DNA from: Microbacterium horticulturae
Lineage (GTDB): Bacteria; Actinomycetota; Actinomycetes; Actinomycetales; Microbacteriaceae
Assembly: GCF_029094505.1 (NCBI RefSeq)
Contig: NZ_CP119108.1
Location: 434,001 to 498,000, forward strand
Reading direction: 5' to 3'
DNA: 64,000 nt
Shown piece after piece: positions 8,451 to 16,564 of the stretch. Below the pieces are notes generated by a model. The model did no database searches. It was not told the origin of the DNA and saw nothing but the letters and a program-made list of their open reading frames with translations. Numbering within the stretch: the stretch's first letter is position 1; every line of letters starts with the position of its first letter. Position numbers and translations under genes: made by a program.

Positions 8451-8873
8451 CTATGCCTTCACCCACGCGTACCACTCGTCGCCGAGGCGCGCGAGCTCGG
8501 CGTCACCGCATCGCAGGCGGCCGTCGGTCAGGCTCTCCTTGGGCCACCAGTCGGTCGAGATCGCCGGCGTCAGCGGTGCGTCACCGGCCAGGGCGACGCA
8601 CGTCTTGGAGGCGGCGATGCCGTTGGACGAGGCGAACTTCATGAGGTAGTCGCCGTGATCCCCGATGTAGTCGATGACGATCGTCGATGCGTCGTCGGGC
8701 ACCCACGAGGGGATGTCGGCGCTCGACTCGTGGGCGGCCTCGCTCTTGTCGTCGAAGACCAGGCGCCCGGTGAAGCCCGAGCCGTCGAGGGCTGCGCACC
8801 CCGAGAGCGTGAACACGCCGACGAGGGCGAGCGGGATGGCGAGGGCGAGTGGTTTCACGGAGTGCTTGTGCAT
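8451..8873 (-). CDS. Putative lipoprotein of unknown function
   Basis: 140 residues. The N-terminus MHKHSVKPLALAIPLAL leads to LSGC (lipobox, Cys26), so the product is probably exported and lipid-anchored. The mature part has two Cys residues (in KTCVAL and RLRCGD) that could form a disulfide, and several Trp. I recognise no family. ATG 8873 is chosen because TAGCGT at 8881-8886 ends 7 nt upstream. It shares direction with threonine aldolase but has its own promoter. Confidence 0.72.
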   Translation of the reverse strand: MHKHSVKPLALAIPLALVGVFTLSGCAALDGSGFTGRLVFDDKSEAAHESSADIPSWVPDDASTIVIDYIGDHGDYLMKFASSNGIAASKTCVALAGDAPLTPAISTDWWPKESLTDGRLRCGDAELARLGDEWYAWVKA

Positions 8874-8880
8874 GACACTC

Positions 8881-8886
8881 ACGCTA
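8881..8886 (-). promoter_or_regulatory. Candidate -10 box (TAGCGT), leaderless start
   Basis: TAGCGT on the minus strand ends 7 nt before ATG 8873, which decides the start over an ATG seven codons upstream. Confidence 0.5.
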
Positions 8887-8950
8887 TGGAGCACACCCCC
8901 GCTGGCGAATCGGCCCGGGGAATGAGGTCGATCAGCCCAGAGGATGACAA

Positions 8951-8980
8951 GGGGCCCGCGGCCGGGAAGCCGCGGGCCCC
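8951..8980 (-). terminator. Strong hairpin after the ABC-importer operon
   Basis: A perfect 12-bp stem (GGGGCCCGCGGC and complement) with a 6-nt loop, 13 bases beyond the substrate-binding-protein stop on the minus strand. It is followed by TTGTC rather than a long T-run. Confidence 0.75.
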
Positions 8981-8993
8981 ATGAGATCGGGCG

Positions 8994-10034
8994 CTACTTG
9001 CCCGTCTTCACCGCGTCGGAGAACTTCGTGGTGACGAAGTCATCGGCCGCGAGCGGCTTGTCGTAATCGAGCGCACCGAAGCCGAGCCACAGCTTCTGCA
9101 TGCCCAGGAGCTGGTCGGGCAGCGGCGCGAGGTTCGGCAGCCAGTTGTACAGCGGAGTCGCCTTGACCTCTTCGGGAGTCTGGCCCGTCGCATCCGCGAT
9201 GATCTTGATGTTCTCGTCGGAGTTCTTCGCATCGCCCTGCAAGTCCTGCGCACCGCGCGCGACGGCGTCGAAGAACGGCTGTGCGAGGTCGGAGGTCATG
9301 AACTGGCCGCCGTAGATCATGCCCGTGCCGGAGACGCCCTCGGGAGTCTGCCAGATCTTCTGGCCCGTGCCGTCGTCGACCGAGTTGCTCCAGAACGGCG
9401 CCGACATGAAGCCGGCGTCCACACCGCCGGTCTTCAGCGCCGTCGGGATGTCGGGGTTGCCCAAGTTCACGAAGGTGACGTCCTTGGCCGTGAGACCGGC
9501 CTCCTCCAACGCAAGACTCACGTAATACGCGCCCGTGCCGCCGGAGCCGCCGGCCACGCCGATCTTCTTGCCCTTCAAGTCGGCGACCGTCGTCACAGTG
9601 CCGGCGTCATACTCCTTCTTGGAGACGACGAGAGCCGACGCGGGCTCCTCGTCGGCGCCACCGGCGACACCCATCGACGCGACGACCTTGATGTCGAGCC
9701 CGGCGTTGACGGCATTGAACATGCCGGCCGAGAACCCGGCCGCGACGACGTCGAGCTTCCCGCTCGAAGCCAGCGGGATGGCATCCTGACCCGACTTCAC
9801 GTTCTGCAGGTTGACCTTGATGCCCTCGTCCTTGAAGTAGCCCTTCGCCTCGGCCACGTAGATCGGGGCGAAGATCGACAGCTGGACGATGCCGACGTTC
9901 ACCGTCTGCAGCTCTCCGCTGGCACCGGCATCCTTGCCGCCATCCGATCCGCTGCCCGCGCACCCGGACAGAGCCGTGAGCGCCGCAGCCGCCAGTGCCA
10001 GTGCCGCGAGCCCCTTCTTCTTCGACAGTCTCAT
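8994..10034 (-). CDS. NitT/TauT-type ABC transporter substrate-binding lipoprotein
   Basis: 346 residues. Lys-rich N-terminus and hydrophobic core ending in ALSGC (lipobox, Cys25). The mature part has the periplasmic-binding-protein fold of the NMT1/SsuA-like group: VNVGIVQLSIFAPIYVAEAKGYFKDEGIKV, then GKKIGVAGGSGGTGAYY in the ligand-binding region. The family binds sulfonates, nitrate, pyrimidine precursors and other small anions or heterocycles, so the ligand is open. ATG 10034 overlaps the permease stop by 4 bp. It is the last gene of a four-gene operon headed by an FAD oxidoreductase. Confidence 0.9.
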   Translation of the reverse strand: MRLSKKKGLAALALAAAALTALSGCAGSGSDGGKDAGASGELQTVNVGIVQLSIFAPIYVAEAKGYFKDEGIKVNLQNVKSGQDAIPLASSGKLDVVAAGFSAGMFNAVNAGLDIKVVASMGVAGGADEEPASALVVSKKEYDAGTVTTVADLKGKKIGVAGGSGGTGAYYVSLALEEAGLTAKDVTFVNLGNPDIPTALKTGGVDAGFMSAPFWSNSVDDGTGQKIWQTPEGVSGTGMIYGGQFMTSDLAQPFFDAVARGAQDLQGDAKNSDENIKIIADATGQTPEEVKATPLYNWLPNLAPLPDQLLGMQKLWLGFGALDYDKPLAADDFVTTKFSDAVKTGK

Positions 10035-10924
10035 TTCTTGGCCTTTCTCTTGGTGCCGTTGGAATGTCGCCAGGGCAGCATCAGCCGTTCCAGCAGGATG
10101 ACCAGCCCCGTCACGAGTGCCCCGATCAGTGCGACGGTGATGAGCCCGACGAACATGGTCGAGGGCTGGAAGAGCTGCCACGAGTTCCAGATCAGGTACC
10201 CGAGGCCCGTGTTGGAGGCGACGAATTCGACCGCGGTGATGACGATGACGGCCATTCCCGCGGAGACTCGGAGACCGGTCATGATCGAGGGCAGCGCGCC
10301 CGGCAGCAGCACATACCGGAACAGGCGCCAGCCGGTCGCCTTGTATGCGCGCGCGGCCTCGGTGATGCGTGGATCGATCTGCAGAATCCCCGACAGGGTG
10401 TTGATCTGGACGACGAAGAACACCGAGATGACCACGGAGAGGATCTTGGGCGTCTCGGTGAGTCCGAAGATCAGAAGCAGCAGCGGCAGGATGGCGATCT
10501 TCGGCAGCGCGTAGAGCGCCGTGAAGGTGGGCTCGAGTGCTGCCTTGACAGGGCGCCACACACCCATCACGAGGCCCACCAGCACGCCTGCCACCGCACC
10601 GATGACGAAGCCGACGATCAGTCGTGCGACGGTGGCCAAGGTGTGCACCCAGAGCTCACCGGAGAGGATCATCTTCCACGCTTGTGCGGCGATCGCGCTC
10701 GGCGGCGTGAACAATCGACCGTCCAGAGCGCCGGTGCGTGCGGCGATCTCCCACGCGGCCAGGAGCACGACCGGTGTGGCGATCGCGAGGATGAGATCGC
10801 GTCTGCGCAGGCGCCCGAGGCGCCGGTTCTCGCGCTTGATCGCGGCTTCGAGTTCGGGGTCTGCCGTGTGCATGCCGGGTGCCGTTCGTGCTGTCGCTGT
10901 CGCTGTCGTCGGTGTGGAGCTCAT
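10031..10924 (-). CDS. NitT/TauT-type ABC transporter permease
   Basis: 297 residues with a disordered Thr/Ala-rich start and about six membrane segments from residue 45. The EAA loop reads EAARAYKATGWRLFRYVLLPGALPSI, typical of TauC/SsuC permeases. It forms the membrane channel for the binding protein and ATPase on either side. The start overlaps the ATPase stop by 4 bp (10921-10924), and its own stop overlaps the binding-protein start, so the stoichiometry is probably fixed by coupled translation. Confidence 0.92.
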   Translation of the reverse strand: MSSTPTTATATARTAPGMHTADPELEAAIKRENRRLGRLRRRDLILAIATPVVLLAAWEIAARTGALDGRLFTPPSAIAAQAWKMILSGELWVHTLATVARLIVGFVIGAVAGVLVGLVMGVWRPVKAALEPTFTALYALPKIAILPLLLLIFGLTETPKILSVVISVFFVVQINTLSGILQIDPRITEAARAYKATGWRLFRYVLLPGALPSIMTGLRVSAGMAVIVITAVEFVASNTGLGYLIWNSWQLFQPSTMFVGLITVALIGALVTGLVILLERLMLPWRHSNGTKRKAKK

Positions 10925-11745
10925 GAGAACCTCATCGATGCTTGGACCTCGTCGCGCAGCGAGTCCCAGATGTACTGTTTGAGCTCGCCGAACTCCCGGC
11001 TCGCCTCGATGGCGAAGTCGCGCGGCCGACCGAACGGGACGTCGATGATCTCCTTGACGCGGCCGGGCCGAGCGGACATCACGACGATCTGGTCACCGAG
11101 CAGGATCGCCTCTTCGATCGAGTGCGTGACGAGCACCACGGTCTTCTGTTCGATCTCCCACAGGTGCAGCAGCTGCTCCTGCATGAGCATGCGGGTCTGC
11201 GCGTCGAGCGCGCCCAGAGGCTCATCCATGAGGAGCACCGGGGAACCGGTCGCGAAGGCGCGCGCGATGGCGATCCGCTGGCGCATGCCGCCGGACAGCT
11301 GGTGCGGGTATGCATGCTCGAAGCCCGTGAGCCCGACCTCCGCGATCCACCGGCCGGCATTCTGCTCGCGCTCCTTCTTGCCGACGGAAGCCATCTGCTG
11401 GCCGAATGCGACGTTCTGCAGCACGGTGAACCACGGAAAGACGCCGTGCTCTTGGAAGACGAAGGCCGATCGGGGTGTCCTGGCCTGCGGCACGTTGATC
11501 TGCACGCGCCCCTTCGTCGCCGTTTCGAGCTCGCCGACGATGCGCAGCAGAGTCGACTTGCCGCAGCCCGATGGCCCCACGATGCACGTGAACGATCCGC
11601 GCTTCAGCTTCAGATCGATGTCGCTGAGCGCCTGTACACGCGTCGAGCCGACGAACACCTTCGAGACGTCCTCGACGACGAAGTCATAGACGTCGTCGCT
11701 CGGCGCCGGCTGGTGGACGACTCCTGCGTCTCCTACCTTTTCCAT
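10921..11745 (-). CDS. NitT/TauT-type ABC transporter ATP-binding protein
   Basis: 274 residues. Walker A GPSGCGKST, Q-loop FVFQEHGVFPW, signature LSGGM, Walker B VLLMDEP and H-loop LVTHS are all present, as in TauB/SsuB ATPases that power the importer. The start shares one base with the stop of the FAD oxidoreductase gene (TGATG at 11743-11747). It sits second in the operon between the oxidoreductase and the permease, which ties uptake to the oxidation step. Confidence 0.93.
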   Translation of the reverse strand: MEKVGDAGVVHQPAPSDDVYDFVVEDVSKVFVGSTRVQALSDIDLKLKRGSFTCIVGPSGCGKSTLLRIVGELETATKGRVQINVPQARTPRSAFVFQEHGVFPWFTVLQNVAFGQQMASVGKKEREQNAGRWIAEVGLTGFEHAYPHQLSGGMRQRIAIARAFATGSPVLLMDEPLGALDAQTRMLMQEQLLHLWEIEQKTVVLVTHSIEEAILLGDQIVVMSARPGRVKEIIDVPFGRPRDFAIEASREFGELKQYIWDSLRDEVQASMRFS

Positions 11746-13010
11746 CAGATCAGTGCTCCCTGGTCTTGCAGTTCCCGACGCGTTCGTTCGCTGTCGTGGA
11801 CACCCGAATGAGAGTACAGTGCGGCCGCGATGCCGCACGCATGCCCCGTCGCGAATGACGTTCCCATGACGCGGAGCGACGCGTATGCTCGTGCGTCCGA
11901 ACTCGTCAGGCGGCCCCCGGCCCACAAGTTGGTGCGGTTGACCGAACAGATCGCGCCGTAGGGGATGTCGTACCATTCCTTGTCTTTGATGCCGCCGTAC
12001 TGGGTGAGTCCGGGAACGACGTGGCGTTCCATCGGCCACCCGCAGCGGGCGATGGCATCCTCCGGGCGGCGTCGCCCCGAGGACACGTCCGCGGCGGTCA
12101 CGGTGTCCCGTCCGCGCAGGCGGCGCGTCTCGCGGATGCCGATCTGCGGGCCGGTGGTCGCGAGGAACGCTCGCGACCACCCCCGCAACTGGCCTCGGAA
12201 GGCCTCGAGGTACTGCCAGCACTGACGGCGCCCGTCCACTTCGGACCCCGTTATCTCATCCACGTCGAGAGCGTCCCGGTGCGCATCCGCCAGGAGAAGC
12301 ATGACCTCACGGCTGATCGGCAGGCGTGCGGCGATGCCGCTCGTGCGCACGAGTTCGATTCCCGTCCTCGCTCGGTACTGTTCCACGGCATCGGTCATGC
12401 CGGCAGCGCTCAGGTCGGCGTCCTCGTCGACTCCGCCCACGCACATCACCAGCGTGCTGGCCTGGCGTTGCGCCGGAGGTGCCACCGTGACTGCGGCGTC
12501 GGAATGAGCCAGCAGGACACCGTCACCGCTGCAGTCCACGAAAGCCGGGGCGCGGAACACGAGTCTTCCGCCCCGGTGTGCGGCCTCCACCTCGCGCACG
12601 TGCGCGCCGTCGGTCTGGGCGCCGATCACGGTTGTATGCAGGAAGAGCCGGACTCCCGCGTCGGTCACCAGTTCGTCGCACGCGCGCTTGGTCATCTCGC
12701 GGTCCAGGAGCACCACCGTGTTGCCGGTCTCCGGAATCGTGTGCGTGCGGTAAACGTCGTTCTGACGCAGCTTGTCGATGAGCAGCTGCCCGACGCCGCG
12801 CACGACTTGAGTGCGCGTCTGATCGAAGAATCCGCAGTAGGTGAGAACGGAGCTGCTTGAGGCCGCTCCACCGAGAAATCCATACTGCTCGACGAGCACG
12901 ACGTCGGCACCGGCGTGCGCGGCGCCGACGGCGGCCGCAATACCGGCGGACCCACCGCCGATCACCACGACATCGGCGTCCACGTACCGGGTTGTCACCG
13001 TGTCGTGCAT
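11745..13010 (-). CDS. FAD-dependent oxidoreductase (FAD_oxidored family)
   Basis: 421 residues. Residues 12-40 form a Rossmann FAD-binding motif, VVVIGGGSAGIAAAVGAA, followed by EQYGFLGGAA, typical of PF12831-like flavoproteins; the C-terminus has the second FAD-contact region around GTSFATGHACGIAA. No signal peptide. It may oxidise or reduce the imported substrate in the cytoplasm, but the reaction is not inferable. ATG 13010 has AGGAGG about 10 nt upstream. First gene of the operon with the ABC importer, divergent from the LysR gene over a 119-bp gap. Confidence 0.85.
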   Translation of the reverse strand: MHDTVTTRYVDADVVVIGGGSAGIAAAVGAAHAGADVVLVEQYGFLGGAASSSSVLTYCGFFDQTRTQVVRGVGQLLIDKLRQNDVYRTHTIPETGNTVVLLDREMTKRACDELVTDAGVRLFLHTTVIGAQTDGAHVREVEAAHRGGRLVFRAPAFVDCSGDGVLLAHSDAAVTVAPPAQRQASTLVMCVGGVDEDADLSAAGMTDAVEQYRARTGIELVRTSGIAARLPISREVMLLLADAHRDALDVDEITGSEVDGRRQCWQYLEAFRGQLRGWSRAFLATTGPQIGIRETRRLRGRDTVTAADVSSGRRRPEDAIARCGWPMERHVVPGLTQYGGIKDKEWYDIPYGAICSVNRTNLWAGGRLTSSDARAYASLRVMGTSFATGHACGIAAALYSHSGVHDSERTRRELQDQGALI

Positions 13011-13072
13011 CGGCTGCAGACCTCCTCGTCGCTCCTGCTTCGTTGCGGAGTCAGTCTTTCCCCCACGCCGAC

Positions 13073-13080
13073 ATGCGTCA
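13073..13080. promoter_or_regulatory. Half-site ATGCGTCA in the FAD/LysR divergent gap
   Basis: The same 8-mer recurs at 14027-14034 inside a T-N11-A dyad upstream of the other operon of this cluster. It is a candidate LysR contact site. Confidence 0.3.
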
Positions 13081-13115
13081 AATGCCTTGTAGGCCATACG
13101 GCCATGCCTCACACG

Positions 13116-13121
13116 TATACC
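13116..13121 (+). promoter_or_regulatory. Candidate -10 box (TATACC) for the LysR gene
   Basis: It ends 8 nt before GTG 13130; no Shine-Dalgarno is visible between. Confidence 0.45.
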
Positions 13122-13129
13122 CTGGTTCC

Positions 13130-14020
13130 GTGGAGCTTCGACACCTCAGCTACTTCGCGACCGCGGCCGAACTCGGGTCGATCAATCGCGCAGCCGCCGC
13201 GCTGCATATGACGCAGCCGTCCCTGAGTCGACAGATCAAAGAGCTTGAGCGCGATGTCGGCCACGCGCTCTTCGAGCGAACGTCGACGGGGGTGACGCCG
13301 ACCGCCGCGGGGAACGGCCTGCTGCGTCACCTTCAGGTCGTCTTCGCGCAGCTCGAGCGCATGCCCGAGGTGCTGCGTTTGGCCGAGGAGGCACGCGAGC
13401 CCGTGCGGATCGGGCTGCCGCAGGGCATGCCCCACGATTGGTTCCGCGGCATCATCGAGGCTCTGCATGCATCTTTGCCCGCGGCATCCCTCTCCCTCCA
13501 TGAGGCCACGACCGAGGACCAGCGTCCCCTGCTGCAGAACGGACTGCTCGACTTCGGCCTGCTGCACTTCGACGCGCCTGAGCTCGAGACGGTGCCGCTG
13601 CTCGACCAGAGGCTGGGGCTGGCGGTTCCTGCCGGGTCGCCGTTGAGCGACCGCACGTCATTGGAGCTGGCAGATTTCGACGGCCTCACGGTGATGGCCC
13701 ACGCGTTCGGTGAGGTGAACGCCGAAGAGACGCGTGTGCGCGCCGCCGTGGCCGCGAGCGGAGCAGACACCGCATGGGTCTTCCGACGATTCGGTGAGCA
13801 CAGTGAACTGATAGCAATGACCTCTGAGGTGGATGCGGTGTTCATGACGGAGGCTTCGGCCGGACGTCAGCTGTCCGACTGGGTGTGGATACCGGTGGAG
13901 GCTCTCGACACGAGCGGGGTGCCGCTGGTCACGCGCACTTGGTTGGCGTGGACGCCGCCGTTGCGTCCGTTCCTGCAGCGCGTCGTCGACGTCGTGACAG
14001 ATGCGAGCCGACCGGCCTAG
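13130..14020 (+). CDS. LysR-family transcriptional regulator
   Basis: 296 residues from GTG 13130. The N-terminal winged helix-turn-helix is clear: ELRHLSYFATAAELGSINRAA, then LHMTQPSLSRQIKELE, the standard LysR recognition helix. Residues 90-290 form the periplasmic-binding-like effector domain (EPVRIGLPQG). It lies between two divergent catabolic operons and most likely controls both in response to the substrate or an intermediate. The start has a TATACC box 8 nt upstream and no ribosome site, so the mRNA may be leaderless. Confidence 0.92.
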   Translation: MELRHLSYFATAAELGSINRAAAALHMTQPSLSRQIKELERDVGHALFERTSTGVTPTAAGNGLLRHLQVVFAQLERMPEVLRLAEEAREPVRIGLPQGMPHDWFRGIIEALHASLPAASLSLHEATTEDQRPLLQNGLLDFGLLHFDAPELETVPLLDQRLGLAVPAGSPLSDRTSLELADFDGLTVMAHAFGEVNAEETRVRAAVAASGADTAWVFRRFGEHSELIAMTSEVDAVFMTEASAGRQLSDWVWIPVEALDTSGVPLVTRTWLAWTPPLRPFLQRVVDVVTDASRPA

Positions 14021-14052
14021 CAGGGTATGCGTCACGCGCATAGCCACCCTGC
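14020..14052. promoter_or_regulatory. Dyad with T-N11-A (LysR box) and hairpin
   Basis: ATGCG-TCACG-CGCAT at 14027-14041 fits the LysR-family T-N11-A rule. The outer bases GCAGGGT (14020-14026) and ACCCTGC (14046-14052) pair too, with a 4-nt bulge. It may be an operator, a terminator for the LysR gene, or both. Confidence 0.45.
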
Positions 14053-14130
14053 CAAATCGGTATTGGAGCTATGACTCCTCGCTGATCAGGATGGTGATGC
14101 GCCGCACACGGCGCAGAGAAGGTGGGTCAC

Positions 14131-14973
14131 ATGGTCGTGCCGTCAACAGCAGCTCGTCGCGTCGCCGTCACGGGAGCGGCCGGCAGCCTCGCCGGCGACA
14201 TCCTCCCCGGGCTCATCGAGCAGGGATATGAGATCGTCGGCATTGATCGTCGACCGTCGTCGACCTTCGCCGGCGCCGCATGGGAGACGTGCTCTCTCGA
14301 CGATCGCGAGCGCCTGACCGCCGCTCTCGCCGGTTGTGATGCGGTGATCCACCTTGCAGGTATTCCGCTGGAGGACGACTGGGACTCTCTCCTCGCGGTG
14401 AACATCGACGGCACCCAGGCAGTGCTGGAGGCATCGCGCAGTGCGGGTGTGCGTCGTGTGATCCTGGCCAGTTCCATCCACGCGGCCGGCTTCGTTCCGG
14501 TGCCGGAAGACGGAGCCGTCGTCGACGATGACGTGGCGATTCGGCCGAACACGTTCTATGGGGTCAGCAAGGCCGCTCTCGAAGCGCTCGGCCGCCTGTA
14601 CCACGACCGATGGGGGCTCGAAGTCGTCTGCGTGCGGATCGCGTCGCGGTTCGCCAGGCCACTCGACGAACGGATGCTGAGCACCTGGCTGTCACCGGCG
14701 GACGCCATCCGGCTGTTCGCCGCGGCACTGGGTGCGCCGGACGTCGGATACCAGGTCGTATGGGGCGTGTCGGCGAACACCCGAGGGTATCTGTCGACCG
14801 ATGGCGGGGCGTCGATCGGCTACGTGCCGCGCGACGATGCGGAAGTGTTCGCGGCTGACGTCCTCGGGCGCGCGACCGCGTGGGACCGGCGGTACATCGG
14901 CGGGGTCTTCTGCTCGCCGACACCGCCACGGTTCGAAGCGCCGATCGACACGCAGGTGGGGGCGGGACGGTGA
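14131..14973 (+). CDS. NAD-dependent epimerase/dehydratase family, uronate-dehydrogenase-like
   Basis: 280 residues. Extended SDR: VAVTGAAGSLAG for NAD binding near residue 10 and YGVSK as the catalytic Tyr/Lys. The C-terminal half (RMLSTWLSPADA..., VVWGVSANTRGYLS) closely resembles what I recall of bacterial uronate dehydrogenases, which oxidise hexuronates to aldarolactones. An oxidation of a sugar acid or related polyol is therefore plausible, by inference. ATG 14131 has AAGGTGGG upstream; GTG 14122 is possible. First of three overlapping genes. Confidence 0.78.
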   Translation: MVVPSTAARRVAVTGAAGSLAGDILPGLIEQGYEIVGIDRRPSSTFAGAAWETCSLDDRERLTAALAGCDAVIHLAGIPLEDDWDSLLAVNIDGTQAVLEASRSAGVRRVILASSIHAAGFVPVPEDGAVVDDDVAIRPNTFYGVSKAALEALGRLYHDRWGLEVVCVRIASRFARPLDERMLSTWLSPADAIRLFAAALGAPDVGYQVVWGVSANTRGYLSTDGGASIGYVPRDDAEVFAADVLGRATAWDRRYIGGVFCSPTPPRFEAPIDTQVGAGR

Positions 14974-15740
14974 TTGCGCAGGCGAGCACCGCGCGTCGGG
15001 TAGGAATCGTCACCGGCGCCGCCGGAGCAGTGGGCGCCGCCATCGCCGGACGCCTCGCCGCCGATGGCTGGGCGGTGGTACTTCTCGACGCTGCCGATAC
15101 AGAAGCCGTCGCGACCGATCTGCGTGCTGAGCAGGGCGCCGATGTGCTCACGCTGCGCACAGACCTCGCCTCGCCGAGCGCCATCGCTGATTCGATGCGG
15201 GAGGCGCAGACGTGGCAGGGAAGGATCGACGCACTGATCAACAACGCCGGTCTGCAGCTGCGCAGTTCTCTGCGCGAGCTCCAGCCTGCCGCGTGGGATC
15301 GTGTGTTCGACGTCAACGTGCGAGCGCCGATGCTGCTCGCGCAGGCGCTTGAGCCGGTATGGCGTCAGCAGGGCGGCGGCAGCATCGTCAACATCGTCTC
15401 CCGAGACTGGGTCGCCGGCGGGCCGCACGCGTACACGGCATCGAAGTCGGCGCTGGTCGGTCTCACGCGATCGCTGTCGATGTCGCTCGGGCCGTCGGGG
15501 GTGCGCGTGAACGCGGTGGCGCCCAGCTTCATGGCCACGCCCTTTACGATGGGCGGCCGCAGCGACGCGGAGACGGAGGAGATTGTGGACCGGTTCCGTC
15601 GCATGTCTCCGCTGGGGCGAGTGGCCACCGTCGATGACGTCGCCGGTGCCGTGTCGTTCCTCGTCTCGGACGACTCCTCCTTCATCACCGGCGAGGTCAT
15701 TCACGTGTGCGGTGGCACGCAATTGGCGGCACACCCGTGA
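14970..15740 (+). CDS. SDR-family NAD(P)-dependent oxidoreductase
   Basis: 256 residues from a GTG that overlaps the previous stop (GTGA, 14970-14973). Classical SDR: VGIVTGAAGAVGAAI cofactor motif, NNAG at about residue 88, YTASK catalytic Tyr/Lys, and a C-terminal FITGEVIHVCGGTQ. Such enzymes oxidise or reduce hydroxyl/keto groups of sugars and polyols. Together with the uronate-dehydrogenase-like gene and the TIM barrel it forms an oxidation/isomerisation pathway. The substrate cannot be named from sequence. Confidence 0.88.
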   Translation: MIAQASTARRVGIVTGAAGAVGAAIAGRLAADGWAVVLLDAADTEAVATDLRAEQGADVLTLRTDLASPSAIADSMREAQTWQGRIDALINNAGLQLRSSLRELQPAAWDRVFDVNVRAPMLLAQALEPVWRQQGGGSIVNIVSRDWVAGGPHAYTASKSALVGLTRSLSMSLGPSGVRVNAVAPSFMATPFTMGGRSDAETEEIVDRFRRMSPLGRVATVDDVAGAVSFLVSDDSSFITGEVIHVCGGTQLAAHP

Positions 15741-16561
15741 GGTTCAGCGCTTACACCCTGGGGCTGCCGACGCTCACACCCGACGAAGGCGCGCGAGAGA
15801 TCGCCGACGCCGGTCTCACCGGCGTCGAGTGGCGGGTGGTCGACGAGCCGGAGCAGTTCGCGGGGGAGACGCCCTCGTTCACGCGGAACAATCTGTGCAC
15901 GCTCGGACCCCTCGACGGCGCCCGCGCCCGCCGGCTGGCCGACGATGCGGGCCTGGAGGTCGTCGGGATCGCTCCGTACATCCGGGTGGGGGATGCCGCA
16001 GCGTTCGAGCGGGCAGCCTCGCTTGCGCGCGCCGCGAGTGCCGTGCTCGTGCGGATCCGCGCGCCCGAACGTGACGGTCGCCCGTTTCGCGAGCTGTTCG
16101 CCGAGGGGCGGGACTTCGTCGAAGAAGTCGCCGACATCGCAGGTCGATACGGTGTGACGGCGGTGCTGGAGATCCATCAGGGCACCATGTGCCCGAGTGC
16201 GTCTCTCGGCGAGCGGCTCGTGCGTGGGCTCGACCCGCGCCGCGTCGGTGTCATCTACGACGCGGGAAACCTCGTGATCGAGGGGTATGAAGACACGCGC
16301 ATGGCGCTTGACCTTCTCGGCGAGCATCTGCGTCATGTACACCTGAAGAACACCGGCTGGCGCCGAGGTGCGGATGGCGCCTGGGAGTGGTTCTGGGCCC
16401 CGTTGGACGAGGGCATTCTCGACGCGCGGGAGTTTCTGGATCTGCTCGAGCGCGCCGGCTACGACGGCTGGATATCGCTCGAAGATCTCAGCACGACGCG
16501 AGGGCCGGTGGCGACCATGCGCTACAACGCCGCCCTGCTGCGCGAATGGGGGCGTCTGTGA
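15737..16561 (+). CDS. Sugar phosphate isomerase/epimerase-like TIM barrel
   Basis: 274 residues from GTG 15737 overlapping the SDR stop. Xylose-isomerase-like (AP-endonuclease-2) barrel: RFSAYTLGLPTLTPDEGAR start, VLEIHQGTM with a metal-binding Glu, VIYDAGN and LRHVHLKNT with further metal ligands, and WISLED near the end. Relatives epimerise keto-sugars or act on inositol or glycoside intermediates. The metal ligands look intact, so it should be active. Last gene of the operon; it ends 3 bp before the convergent SDR stop. Confidence 0.85.
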   Translation: MRFSAYTLGLPTLTPDEGAREIADAGLTGVEWRVVDEPEQFAGETPSFTRNNLCTLGPLDGARARRLADDAGLEVVGIAPYIRVGDAAAFERAASLARAASAVLVRIRAPERDGRPFRELFAEGRDFVEEVADIAGRYGVTAVLEIHQGTMCPSASLGERLVRGLDPRRVGVIYDAGNLVIEGYEDTRMALDLLGEHLRHVHLKNTGWRRGADGAWEWFWAPLDEGILDAREFLDLLERAGYDGWISLEDLSTTRGPVATMRYNAALLREWGRL

Positions 16562-16564
16562 CGC

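Noticed and set aside
8994..16561. Assignment of the LysR cluster to taurine or sulfonate use
   Set aside because: NitT/TauT-type importers carry many ligands and no sulfonatase, desulfonating monooxygenase or dioxygenase is present.
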